Shown here: one piece after another, positions 54,340 to 64,000 of the stretch
Layout: each line of letters opens with the position of its first letter
How positions within the stretch are numbered: position 1 is the stretch's first letter
Source: Periplaneta americana
Taxonomy: Eukaryota; Arthropoda; Insecta; Blattodea; Blattidae
DNA length: 64,000 nucleotides
Reading direction: 5' to 3'
Assembly (NCBI RefSeq): GCF_040183065.1
Contig: NC_091119.1
Location: forward strand, 199,913,543 to 199,977,542
Position numbers and translations under genes: made by a program
Notes under the pieces: generated by a model
Seen by the model: the letters and a program-made list of their open reading frames with translations, nothing else
Told to the model about the DNA's origin: nothing
Databases searched by the model: none

Positions 54340-54880
54340 ATATTCCTATTACATGTCATCTTTTCCAGTTCTCTCTCTTCTTGTCTTCATAACGATTTTT
54401 CTAAATTTTTCATTTCTGCAATTGTGTTTTCTTACTCTTAATGTTGTTTAGTCAACTGTCCACTGAAGATATAACTATCAACACACGTGTATGGCGGCCA
54501 ATTCAATCTGGGGAGATCATTCATATAATTAATCCTTTTTGATTCTGTATCCATCATTCTTACAAATGGTAATGTAAGTAACTAATTGAATGAAAATCGT
54601 CACAAGCGTTGTTTCCTATACCCTTAATCCTATGATACATACTGTAGTAGTGTGTAGTGATGTCAAGGTTTAACTTATTAGAAGGTGATGGTTTGTGTTT
54701 TCTCCATAATACACAGTTTAGTAAACTATCTTTCTCAGGTTATTTAACTTCTCTACTAAAAACTTAAAAATATGTTAATCTTATTGAATGTATTTGTCTG
54801 CTGTAAGGCTTGTTTTTGCAATCTTCAAAGTCCCAACAGAAAGTTCTGCTTTTCAAGGAATGCATGCTGTGGTAAGTATT
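54340..54880. other. Intergenic, nothing recognised
   Basis: No coding pattern or terminal repeats. Confidence 0.35.
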
Positions 54881-54961
54881 TGTAATATGACCAGATGCCT
54901 TCTTTTATCCGGACATGTCCTCCTTTCCAGGCCTTTGTCTGTGCTCCGGGCGGATTTTTAA

Positions 54962-56642
54962 CCCTTAAGTACTTGCCTGGTAGAAAGTTACATAAACACT
55001 CGCGTCGGGTCAATTTGACCCATTGACACAAACTAAGGTGTGGACGTGGATTCATGGCAAAATTATGGGGTAAATGAAATGTTTAAACTGAAGTAAATGA
55101 AATATGTTTATTCTGAACTGTACATTATTCATATTGAACATAATAAAATACAATGAAATTTGTAAATCTCAACTTTAAAAAAGTGAAATTATTTAAATAC
55201 AATGAAATTTGTAAATCTCAACTAAAGAAAAGTGAAAACATGACTTTGAAATCTTATAACCATACTGTTTCTTTACGAGGTGTGATTGAAAAATTTCAAG
55301 GTTAGGTTCATAATAATGGTACCTAAAGACTACTACAGTCCTCTTCTGGAGGAATACACAAACTCCTACTATTATCCTAGATTTGGAAACATTCTTGAAA
55401 AATGTTGACTGGGTTTGTAATAAAAAATCACTGTACCTAAAGGCTACTGCAGTGAATGCCCTTCAAAGGGGTTCATTCTGAATTGTTACATCGATTCCTA
55501 AGATGTCACCGTAAACCATTAAGCACTGCTGGCTTCAGTCTTAAAACTTTTCAATCAGACATTGTAAAACAAAACAGAGTTTCATTTCTTGGCTTATTCT
55601 CCACATATTGTGCAAACAACTTTGCAGTGAATTTTGCATACATGTCCCAAACAAGCAGCACGTCGTGTTGAATGCTTATTATCATTTATGCTAGGGCAGA
55701 TATGATATCTCTTTCTTGTCTGAGATGCTGCTCCACTTCTTGTTTCTTGATTTTGTTGTTCTTTCGGTGGCACTTCAACGCCTCTCTCCGTTAGGAATAT
55801 TTTTATTCTTGCCATGAGACTGCATGATACATGAGGATTACTCATTCTCCTGACAACGTTTTCCATAATAATTTCTTTAGCCAGGTTCTTCAGAAATATT
55901 CTTCTTTGTATCTTCTCTCTGGTATTCATCTTATAATAAACAACATATGAGTTAAGTGCTGAAACATTTATGAAATGGAAGAACACTCCAGCGGCCACCT
56001 TCTTGTTCTACGTCCAACACAATAGGTCGCATGAATCAACTTCAGCCTTGGTAGAGTTATAAAACGTCCAATTTCTGGCTTTTTGGAGGAACCTGTGTCT
56101 TCATCTATGACATCGTCAAGCTCAGAAAGTTCCCCCACAGATTCACCATCGTCATTACATTAGTGCATTACTGAGAGTCGTATTCAACTCCCTTGCAATT
56201 TCTTCGTCTGTTACTAGTAATTCCCTCGACTTCGACTTCTCTGCAATTTCTTCGTCTATTACTACTTTCTTTGACATTTTTTGAAAATAATAATAAAAAG
56301 AGCTGCATATACAGCTGAAATGAACGCGGAAAATGTGAAGAATATAATATAAAGCTTACATCAAATAATACTTACGCATAAATAAAGAAATCTCCTCAGT
56401 TATTCACAAAATCTTCCTGTCTTTTAGAAGAACGCACACACTCGCGTCGGGTCAAATCACATATAAACAGCTGTTGGGGCTAAATGATAAACTCAACAAT
56501 GACTACAGCCAGACCGTTTCAAAGATTTCAACAATAGAAGAAATTACACACCACCGGCACTCTTCATATTACCTTCCAGCAAAGAAAACAGAGGAAAGAA
56601 ATAACACTCGGGTCATATAGACCCAACGCGAGTACTTAAGGA
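54962..56642 (-). mobile_element. piggyBac-like element, internally deleted
   Basis: TTAA at 54958-54961 and 56643-56646. Ends CCCTTAAGTACTTGCC and, inverted, TCCTTAAGTACTCGCG, both followed by GGGTC...GACCC palindromes. The minus strand keeps a transposase C-terminus (55594-55998: FFHFINVSALNSYVVYYKMN ... KRYHICPSINDNKHSTRRAA ... CKVVCTIC, the Cys-rich end) and a 40-residue start (MSKKVVIDEEIAEKSKSREL); the catalytic middle is gone. Confidence 0.88.
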
Positions 56643-57040
56643 TTAAAAAATCCTTTTCGTAACTTGTATGCCTGATATTTTTAAATTGGCTGCTTTGACG
56701 CCTTTTCAAGTAATTTGCCTGTAGGTGGCAGCAGCATCGATGGAATATACTCTTTGTCAATGGTCATAATTCCCTTTGTTCGTCCTTATTATGGTCATTG
56801 CTCACAGGTAGCTAGTAAATCGAGGTGCTAATGTAAATCTAAATAGGTATTTTCCGTTCTGCTTAATAATTTTATTGTTGTTCCCGTGACTTTCATGTGT
56901 AGTTAACTGTTAAATGATTATTATAAAGTTTTTTCATAATTATTTTGTAATAAAATAAATATTAACATACTTTTAAGTATGATATAAGCCTAAATCTGTA
57001 CTATAAATATTTTGTAATAATAGATATTGACTTAATTTAA

Positions 57041-58907
57041 GGGGAGAGGATGGTATTTTTTTTAACTTTTTTCCTATTTGGTGTAAAATATTAATTTTTT
57101 GTATGTAGAGAGCTCATAGCTGTGGCAACTCAACCAAATAAAAATATTTTGAAAAAAAATTATTTGGGGGCCCAAATTTGAAAAAAATATACCCAATGCA
57201 GGATTGTACTAAAACCGATATATACCTCGACATTTCCCCTGTTAAAGTAAGTACAGTGCATATCCCTTTCAGTTCTTCATTAAAAATCTTGGCATTCACA
57301 TGGATAATAATCTCAACTGGGACATGCAAATCACAGAAACCTGCAGAAAAGTATATTCTATTATCCATGTGCTAAAAAGGATAAATGTTCATCTCCCCTC
57401 TTGCTTAAAAAAGTCCCTTGTGCAGACACTTGCATTTCCCTATTTCGACTATGCGGACATTTTACTGACTGACCTCTCCAGCGACAACAAAATGAAATTT
57501 CAACGTGCTCATAATTTGTGTGTACGTTTTGTAAGCAATGTTCGTAAATATGATCATATTACCCCATCCCTGGAAGCAATAGGTTGGCTTAAACTAGATA
57601 AGAAAAGAAATTTACATTCACTTCTCTTTCTCTTCGAAATCTTGAACTCTTCTATTCTTTCTTACCTGTCGTCTCGCTTCACTTACCTTTCTTCCCACCA
57701 TAATCTGAACACACGCTCTCGTCATGAAACAATACTAACAATACCATCCCATCGCACCTCCTCATACTCATCTTCTTTCACAATAGCACTGCCAAGACTC
57801 TGGAATTCGCTACCTGCTAGCATCAGGGACTGTCGAAATAAAATTGAATTCAAACGAAAACTTACTAGGCACTTGGTCAGTAACTGATTACTTGTAAATA
57901 GTTTCTTTAATCTATCACAAAATATTTCAATATTCAGTAATTTCATCACTATACAATTTTGTTATTCTAGATTTAATTTGTAATTCAGTAAATATAAAAT
58001 ATTCTTTGTTTCTGTATGATAAATTATCTAGCTTTAATTATTCAGGTAATCTTTTCGTACTTTGATTTTATTGTAATTGTAAATTTAATACTAATTGTAA
58101 TATTATTTGTAATTGTAATTGTAAATTTAATACTAACTTAATTGTAATTTTATTGTTGATATTGTAGTTGGAACCTCCTGGTAGAGGGGCAGAGAAGGCC
58201 TGACGGCCTTATCTCTACCAGGTTAAATAAATAAATACTACTACTACTACTACTACTAAACCGTTTTTAAAGATAGATTCAAACAGTTTTTGCAATGTAT
58301 TTGCAAAAGCATGTTCTACAAACTGTCTGTAACAGAATTTTGATATTAGTCCCTACGTTTGTAAAATAAACAATTAAAATTTAGTAACAATTTTCTGATT
58401 TCCTTTCTTGCAAACAAACGGACGTATTTTTTAAATGAAATCCATTAACAAAATTCTGTTACAGAGAAAAGTTTCCTAATAGTCTAAAGAATGTGTGTTC
58501 TAAATTTCATGCATGTATCTTTAATAGTGCAGAAATTATATCCATTTTGTCTGGCAATGTAGCAAAAAAAATGAAGTTATTGGAAACTGATAAAAGCGGG
58601 CGTGTGATTTAAAAATTAATAGCGCAGGAAGTTTAAAAATGACGTCTCAACATCCGATAAGGGCACAAATACCCACAAAATGTTATGCAATGCATTCCAC
58701 ATATATCAAAGCGTATTTTAAAGAAAAAAAAATTTTTTTAAATTTAATTTACCGGAAACAACAATAAAAGTGGGCGAGTGATTTAAAAGTCCATAATGCA
58801 GGAAGTTTAAAAATGGCGATCCACACATATCACAGAGTATTTTAAAGAATATATATATATTTTTTTTAAATTCAGTCATTTTTCATCAAAAATACCATCC
58901 TCTCCCC
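57041..58907. mobile_element. TTAA-flanked element with GGGGAGAGGATGG ends, hosting a LINE
   Basis: GGGGAGAGGATGGTATTTTT at 57041 is repeated inverted at 58907, perfect over 20 bp; TTAA on both sides (57037-57040, 58908-58911). Without the LINE it is about 820 bp, AT-rich and non-coding. TTAA targets occur in piggyBac and Sola3; the superfamily is undecided. Confidence 0.7.
57217..58253 (+). mobile_element. CR1-like LINE (family C), 5'-truncated
   Basis: Open frame 57300-57887: LGIHMDNNLNWDMQI region, CRKVYSIIHVLKRINVHLP, then RLWNSLPASIRDCRNKIEFK and KLTRHL, the C-terminal end of CR1/L2-like RTs. The 3'UTR ends in a long hairpin (CCTGGTAGAG...CTCTACCAGG around AAGGCC/GGCCTT, 58168-58221), GGTTAAATAAAT and (ACT)n. 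Flanks ACTAAAACCG and ACTAAACCG are the target duplication. Confidence 0.85.
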
Positions 58908-59035
58908 TTAAAGTATAATATGGGCCTAAGCATAAATCTAAGTACATATTTTCCGTCCTCTTTTTTTCGAACAATGTTCTCGTTTTTTAAGCTTTGAATC
59001 CTCATTTTTTATCGATGTGAATCTGGTCACCCTAA

Positions 59036-60021
59036 GGCCCAATTGTATAAAACTCCCTGACTAAAGATCAACTTTGATCGAAGATCGAAAAGTGAACCGA
59101 GTTCAGACACTTCTTCTATTGTATAAAACTTTTCTGCGATCAAATTACCTTGGTTCAAATGCAATCTAAGTTCACGTGAAAATGATTTGGCAACATCGCA
59201 TAAACAGGTGAAATACGTGATGCGCGGACCATGTTATACAGGTTTGTTCAGTGTTGCCAATCTAGCGACTTTAACTCTTTTTCAACAACAATTTCTTTTA
59301 ACTTTTATATTGCTTAAATAGGGATTTAGTGACCTTTTTAGCACCCCATAGTGACAAAATGTAAGCTTTCTTTGTTGATAATGAGAAATCTAGCGACTTT
59401 ACAACTACTTTTTGGCGACTTTCCGTACACTCTGTTGCAGACACTGTTTTTTTTTTTGTGTAATGTAAATAATGGCGGACAATAAGAAGAAGGCTGACTG
59501 TTCTCCAAGTTGTTATCATGTTATGGCGTTTGATACTGCTAAACATAATAAAGCTTTATAAAACGACAATTTTCGTTTAGTAATACAGTTAATTGAACAT
59601 TTATTAATGTACCTATCATATCAATTAATAATTAATGATTGTTATAAACATAATATAATTATAGGTTATGTTATTTGATAATGCTGAACACGATAGAGCC
59701 TTATAAAATATAAGAATGTTTGTGTATTAAGGCAAGAAATTGAAAGAAATATATATAAATGTACCTAACATATCTATTAATATTAATAATAATGGATATT
59801 TTATTTGCACAATCTGTCACTCGTATATTTCAAACAGAAAAGAAATAACTGAACTTGGATCATCTAACTTAATCGGAGAAATTTCTTCAGTCAAAGTTGA
59901 CTTTAGTTTGAGACAAATTAATCTCAGATTAGACTTTATACAACACAAAATTCCAAGTTCAGCTGAAACAAGGATCAATTTAGCCTCTGAGCTAAGATTA
60001 AATGGTTTATACAATCGGGCC
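59036..60021. mobile_element. Harbinger-like MITE, TSD TAA
   Basis: Ends GGCCCAATTGTATAAA and, inverted, GGCCCGATTGTATAAA; TAA on both sides (59033-59035, 60022-60024). Subterminal similarity includes GATCAA and TTGGTTCAAAT-type words. 986 bp, no supported ORF (a 94-codon frame at 59740-60024 crosses the right end). Confidence 0.8.
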
Positions 60022-60530
60022 TAAGTGTTTGGTACTTCACGAGTAAGTAGAAAACCAATAAAATTATGGGAAAAATTATCAAGTAAGCAATATTTAAAGC
60101 AGGATTGAGTGATTTAAGGGGAAAATATTAAAAAGGTCGAGTTTCTCCTAATGAGCCTCATTATGAACTGCTGATATGTTTGATCATCCATATCAGTTTT
60201 AAATATAGTTTTTCATAAAATAAATATGAGAATAGCATTAGAAATGATTGTAATATACAGAACCTAGCAAAAAGATCCGAGGTTTTTTGAAATGAGACAG
60301 CACATTTGTATTTTAATGTAAGTTGGTTTTTATTCTTCTATCGAAAAGAGACATTATTTGGTTTATTATATATAATAGATCACAGACACATTACATACAA
60401 CAATTTTACACAAAGATATATAATTATTTAAATACAATTTGTACGTTTTACCTATTAACATATTTGTTTTGTCTTGCACTAGCTTTCAGTTATTGTGCAA
60501 GACTCAACTCATTCTAGAATATTGGTACCA

Positions 60531-61016
60531 TCAGTATTGGTTTACCTTCCTAAGATGTACTTCCCTCTTCACTCTGCAATGTGCAGCTAGCGTATCTAAA
60601 TCATCTCTAATTCTAGTTTCTTCCATACCTCTTTCCTTACAAAAGTATTTATACAGTTCATACAAGCTCTCTCTCGTAGGTAAGCCTTCATTCCTTAATT
60701 TTATTTCATAATATTCTTTTGACGTACCTTCAAAACTATTAAATTTAGAAATAAAAAAGATAGCCAAATAATTCCTAACTAAGTCAAATATGTTATTATC
60801 TGTGAGTCTAGACAAAGCGTACCTTCCAAACTTGAATTTATTAGTCAGCTCAGTAACTGTACTTTCCCTTAATGCTTCCTTCCTTCTATTTTTTAATTTT
60901 GCAATCTTCTCCGGTATTTTATTTTCCGTGTATTTGTTTATTATTAAGGGATGTTGACTTTCCTCGTATTTCTCCATACATCTACACTTGTTACTTTCTT
61001 CCATGCATAATTTTAC
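60531..61016 (-). CDS. Unidentified ORF, about 160 codons, possible exon
   Basis: Minus-strand open frame with a charged, helix-rich composition: YTENKIPEKIAKLKNRRKEA, STVTELTNKFKFGRYALSRL, KYFCKERGMEETRIRDDLDT, AAHCRVKREVHLRKVNQY and stop. A good splice-acceptor-like TTTTCTTGTTATAG precedes it, so the true start may be an exon edge at about 61018 (the in-frame Met further upstream, at 61076, lies in a (TGTATG)n LINE tail). Composition is unlike the LINE beside it. It could be part of an unknown transposon or a host gene exon; I recognise no family. Confidence 0.35.
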   Translation of the reverse strand, partial: VKLCMEESNKCRCMEKYEESQHPLIINKYTENKIPEKIAKLKNRRKEALRESTVTELTNKFKFGRYALSRLTDNNIFDLVRNYLAIFFISKFNSFEGTSKEYYEIKLRNEGLPTRESLYELYKYFCKERGMEETRIRDDLDTLAAHCRVKREVHLRKVNQY

Positions 61017-61017
61017 A

Positions 61018-61044
61018 TCTATAACAAGAAAAAGAAAGAACCAT

Positions 61045-61076
<32 letters not shown>

Positions 61077-61760
61077 TACAATTGTTTCACTATTTATTTA
61101 TATATTTCTTAATTACTTTCGTTCACATCTATTTCCTTTATTCTATCCATTCTAATTTTTTTAACCAAAAAAAGATATAAACCTAATTGCTTTTGCAATT
61201 TTATGTTATTAATGTTCATGAGCTTTTTTATAGCTATTTCTTTATTTATTTGAAGGAATTTTTCTTTTATAAATTTCTTACGTATATCTTCAGTATTTTG
61301 ACACTCAAGAACAATGTGAATGTCATCTTCTCTCCTTCCACACAATGGGCATGTGCCTTGAGGTATATTGCCTCTATTATTTCTTAATTTCCAAATCCCC
61401 AGTCTAAACCAAGCTAGTCCAAATCTTTCCTTCATATTCACATTTTCTATATATGTACTCCTTCCCCATATTTTTTTATATTCATTAAAAAATATTAGGG
61501 ATCGCATTTCATTGTTACTACTGAAATCATTTTGCCTAGTTATATTTTTACATCTTGATTTAATTAGATTTAGGCTTGCTGACATATTTCTTGTAGCTAA
61601 ACTATTCCATAACCACCCTAGCCCAATTTTAAAGATGTAATTTTTAATATTCATTATTGCTTTATTTGTCGTATTATCAATTTGATTTAGTAAATATTGT
61701 TTCATCAACTTATTTTGCTCACTTTGGAGTAAAAGAGACATTATTGCCATTTACTGATGC
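61018..61760 (-). mobile_element. LINE (family M) C-terminus with zinc knuckle and (TGTATG)n tail
   Basis: Open frame 61109-61750: IGLGWLWNSLATRNMSA ... ERFGLAWFRLGIWKLRNN, knuckle CPLCGRREDDIHIVLEC (C-x2-C-x7-H-x4-C), basic tail, stop at 61109. 3' (TGTATG)n at about 61050-61075. The open frame suggests it is fairly young. Confidence 0.75.
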
Positions 61761-62282
61761 AAAAGAACAAAATTAGGTTTCGAAAATTACACACTCCAAA
61801 TGACGTCAGTTTTTTCCTAATGCACTCCTGGAGACTAACTCTGAAGTTCAGCACTTTCCTGCCTACCGTGTTTTTGGCATATGGGCGGTCCTTGGTCTTC
61901 CTGTTGACTTATGTTTTAATTCTGAAGAAGTTGTTCTGAAATTGTTTACCCACAATAAATTGTGTTATGGCTAGGAACGCGCCCAAGTCGACCCACATTG
62001 AACTGTTGTCGGAATGTATGCTGCGTAACAACTACTGAATCATTTGTTTTGAAAAACATCTCCATGGCAAGTGCTTGATGCGATGCGTTCCATGAATTTA
62101 TTGCAACTGAAATAGCAATCAATCAGTTACTGCCAACCTAAAAAGTTCAGGTCTTTTTGCGGGACCCTGTGTTTATGTACACCTATTTTATGTGAACTTG
62201 TAAAAATTTAATTATATGCATCTAAACTACACAGAAATGAATAGGGGTATTGTAATAATAGAAAAGGAAACAAATAAGTAAT

Positions 62283-62430
62283 TGATTAACTAGCGGACTT
62301 ACTCGTGTTAATTATGTAAGTCTATGAAGCTTACAGCTGTTTCGGTGCTTCATCACACCATCCTCAGAGCCTACTAGATCTCGGCGTCATCTCGAACTTC
62401 TCTGCCTGTTGTGTGGGTGCGTTTGACGAA
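62283..62430. mobile_element. Penelope-like element 1, single terminal arm
   Basis: TTGATTAACTAGCGGACTTA, CTTACAGCTGTTTCGGTGCT, CACCATCCTCAGAGCC and TGTGTGGGTGCG match the left arm at 10898 and, inverted, the 3' end at 18976. No coding part. Confidence 0.7.
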
Positions 62431-63486
62431 CTCAGGTCTGTCTCCATACGTGAACTACTTCGCACCTCCATCTATAGCTATAACACAGTATAAGAAGAAT
62501 GTTCTCTATACTGTGGCTATAATATTGGAATCTAATCGCATCGTTCAATGGCTTCAAATTAGTGGTTTTTAAATTAAACCTATATGCTATTGAAATACGC
62601 CAGATGGATAAAATGATTCATTATTAGATTTTCTATCGATCCTACTGGCAATAATTACCGAATAAAAGGGGGTAAAACATTTGTAGGAATTGCACTTTTT
62701 TTTGTTACATACAACATGGGCTAATCGCTCGCTGAAATTTTCATGGTTATTTCACTTCCAATCTGTATAAAATGAGGAGTTCGTATAGTTACCAGGAAAG
62801 TAAAATCTGTATGCTTTTGCCATCTGTTGAGATATTGCAAAACTAACTACTGCATTAGACGCACAATGTAAGATATCTCACTTTTGACCAAAATCTCAGT
62901 TACCATGTTTTACGCCCGAGCCACTCAAATATTGAAGATAACTTTTTGTCATGTATCACGTTATCATTTCCTGCTTTTTCATCGAAAATCCTGCTTTTTC
63001 AGATAAAAGTCCTGCTTTTTATTTTTTTTCGCCTGGAACCCTAAACCAGGGAGGCTCTCAATTTGTAGATGTGTCTAGTGTCGATTCACAGAAAATATCT
63101 TTCCTCCCTTACACTGCATAGACTTGGAAGTCGATAATATAGGGGAGGTAAAGAAAGTCATTCTCCCCTCCCCGAGTAAGATATCTTATTTCAACAGCGG
63201 CGGAAAACATCTTGAATAATTCTACAAGACGTTTCTGTCTGCCATGACTGAACTGAAGATACCAAGAAATATAGGTGAACTGCCAGAGAGATTGAAATAG
63301 GCCTACGTCACGTATCCAGTATCTTATCTGTAGGCAGACTCATTCCTGATTGCGTAGCTAGGGACGAGAAACAATTGCATTATCACTTATATCAGAAACA
63401 GCACGTGTTAAGTGAGTCCAAATATGTGAGAGAATCAGTTGCAACGAGATCTTTGAACATGAAGAAACAATAACTAGAAAATCAAC
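62430..63486. other. Upstream flank of the second gene
   Basis: Contains a hairpin (TATAACACAGTATA with TATACTGTGGCTATA, about 62479-62523) and three CCTGCTTTTT repeats (62973-63024). Otherwise unremarkable. The promoter and any 5'UTR of the gene at 63487 should be here. Confidence 0.4.
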
Positions 63487-63526
63487 ATGGCGTTAACGAA
63501 ACTGGTCTTCCTGTTGGTGTTTGTCG
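63487..63526 (+). CDS. First coding exon (signal peptide) of a second gene, cut by the window edge
   Basis: ATG at 63487 encodes MALTKLVFLLVFV, a typical signal peptide core, and is followed in phase 1 by a GTGAGT donor at 63527. The first gene also opens with a short signal-peptide exon ending in phase 1, so a tandem paralogue is plausible but cannot be shown here. Upstream, 62430-63486 is free of recognised repeats, with an initiator-like TCAGTT at 63435. No later exon is visible before 64000. Confidence 0.5.
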
Positions 63527-63789
63527 GTGAGTCCTGTTTTATCTTCTAATCTTGGGTGATATGATAACAGTTTACAGCTATGCGAATCTAATGAAAGAAT
63601 GTAATGTAGTGAAATTAGAACTTTTAAATATGGTACACTTCTTTTCGAAACATTAGATACGTTAGCAGAACTGTTAGAGAAACCAGGGTTCATGTCCTGG
63701 AGAGACAAAAATGGGATTTATGACGAGGAAAGAAAGCTAATGAGGGCAACTTCTCTCAGCAAGCTAATTTTTCAACCATTACTTTCTAA

Positions 63790-63820
63790 TTCATTATAAT
63801 CGTCATATCATTTATTTGTT

Positions 63821-63867
<47 letters not shown>

Positions 63868-64000
63868 TTCTGGTGTAGTTAAGGCCATCAGGCCTTCTCT
63901 TCCACAATACCAGGAATACAAATACAATAATAGAAATAAACAGGAAAAAAAATACATTATATACAAAATAAAGCTACACAAGAAATAAAGAGAGAGAAAA
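63790..64000 (-). mobile_element. CR1-like LINE (family C) tail, runs off the edge
   Basis: (TTTA)n at 63819-63868, then the hairpin region AAGGCCATCAGGCCTTCTCT in reverse orientation. Same 3' end as at 1 and 57217; the body continues past 64000. Confidence 0.7.

Larger units (their letters stand above)
54880..59031. mobile_element. Host MITE (GACCAGAT ends) of a four-deep transposon nest
   Basis: The left end, TATGACCAGATGCC followed by TATCCGGACATGTCCTCC, and the right end, inverted GGGTGACCAGATTC followed by GATAAAAAATGAGGATTC, belong to one element type. Its own sequence is at 54880-54961, 56643-57040 and 58908-59031; the rest is later insertions (piggyBac, and a TTAA-flanked element that itself contains a LINE). 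Confidence 0.5.
60258..62172. mobile_element. Possible Tc1-like element with degenerate ends
   Basis: Left CAGAACCTAGCAAAAAGATC and right, inverted, CAGGGTCCCGCAAAAAGACC agree at about 15 of 20. The interval would hold a LINE and the 160-codon ORF. Target duplication not clear. Confidence 0.3.

Overview
The window is nuclear DNA of an insect. Introns are long and AT-rich, and the sequence is packed with LINE, SINE, Penelope-like and DNA-transposon debris. The mix of families suggests a large polyneopteran genome such as a cockroach or termite; that placement is inference, not something the sequence proves.

Only one complete host gene is visible. It lies on the + strand from about 13.24 kb to 53.57 kb, in 15 coding exons (CDS 13249-53125, 2,835 nt). 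All exon junctions are GT-AG and the frame stays open across every junction, giving a 944-residue protein. The product has a signal peptide, a conserved-looking Cys-containing N-terminal region, a furin-like RFRR site followed by a very acidic stretch, a Gly/Ala-rich hydrophobic segment, a von Willebrand A-like region with a near-MIDAS motif, a Cys-rich C-terminal region and a hydrophobic C-terminus (GPI or membrane anchor). I cannot name the family. A second signal-peptide exon at 63487-63526, with the same intron phase, starts another gene that runs off the right edge and could be a tandem paralogue.

0-13.2 kb: intergenic repeats. A CR1-like LINE tail, small MITEs, a P-like/THAP element split by a LINE, LINE-A copies, a tRNA-derived SINE, a tRNA-bearing palindromic element, a Penelope-like copy, and a weak TATA/Inr candidate at 12.1 kb.

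13.2-53.6 kb: the host gene. Its introns hold Tc1/mariner remnants, nested Harbinger elements, a Penelope-like element abutting the exon 4 acceptor, a 1.2 kb (TTAC/TTAT)n expansion, a deleted mariner, two R2-like LINE fragments, a 1.9 kb array of about 42 copies of a 45-bp unit, several RNase H-type LINEs, a pogo-like MITE, and three insertions of an unusual family of tRNA-carrying elements with 9-11 bp target duplications.

53.6-64 kb: intergenic. A four-deep nest of elements at 54.88-59.03 kb (MITE, piggyBac, TTAA-flanked element, LINE), a Harbinger MITE with perfect TAA duplication, an unexplained 160-codon minus-strand ORF, a LINE, a Penelope arm, then the second gene's first exon and a minus-strand LINE tail.

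The most novel-looking system is the tRNA-carrying family (8.97, 24.6, 42.0 and 47.7 kb). In each copy a tRNA-like cloverleaf lies between an inverted copy of its own acceptor end plus T-tract, and all four copies lack the near-universal U33 of the anticodon loop.
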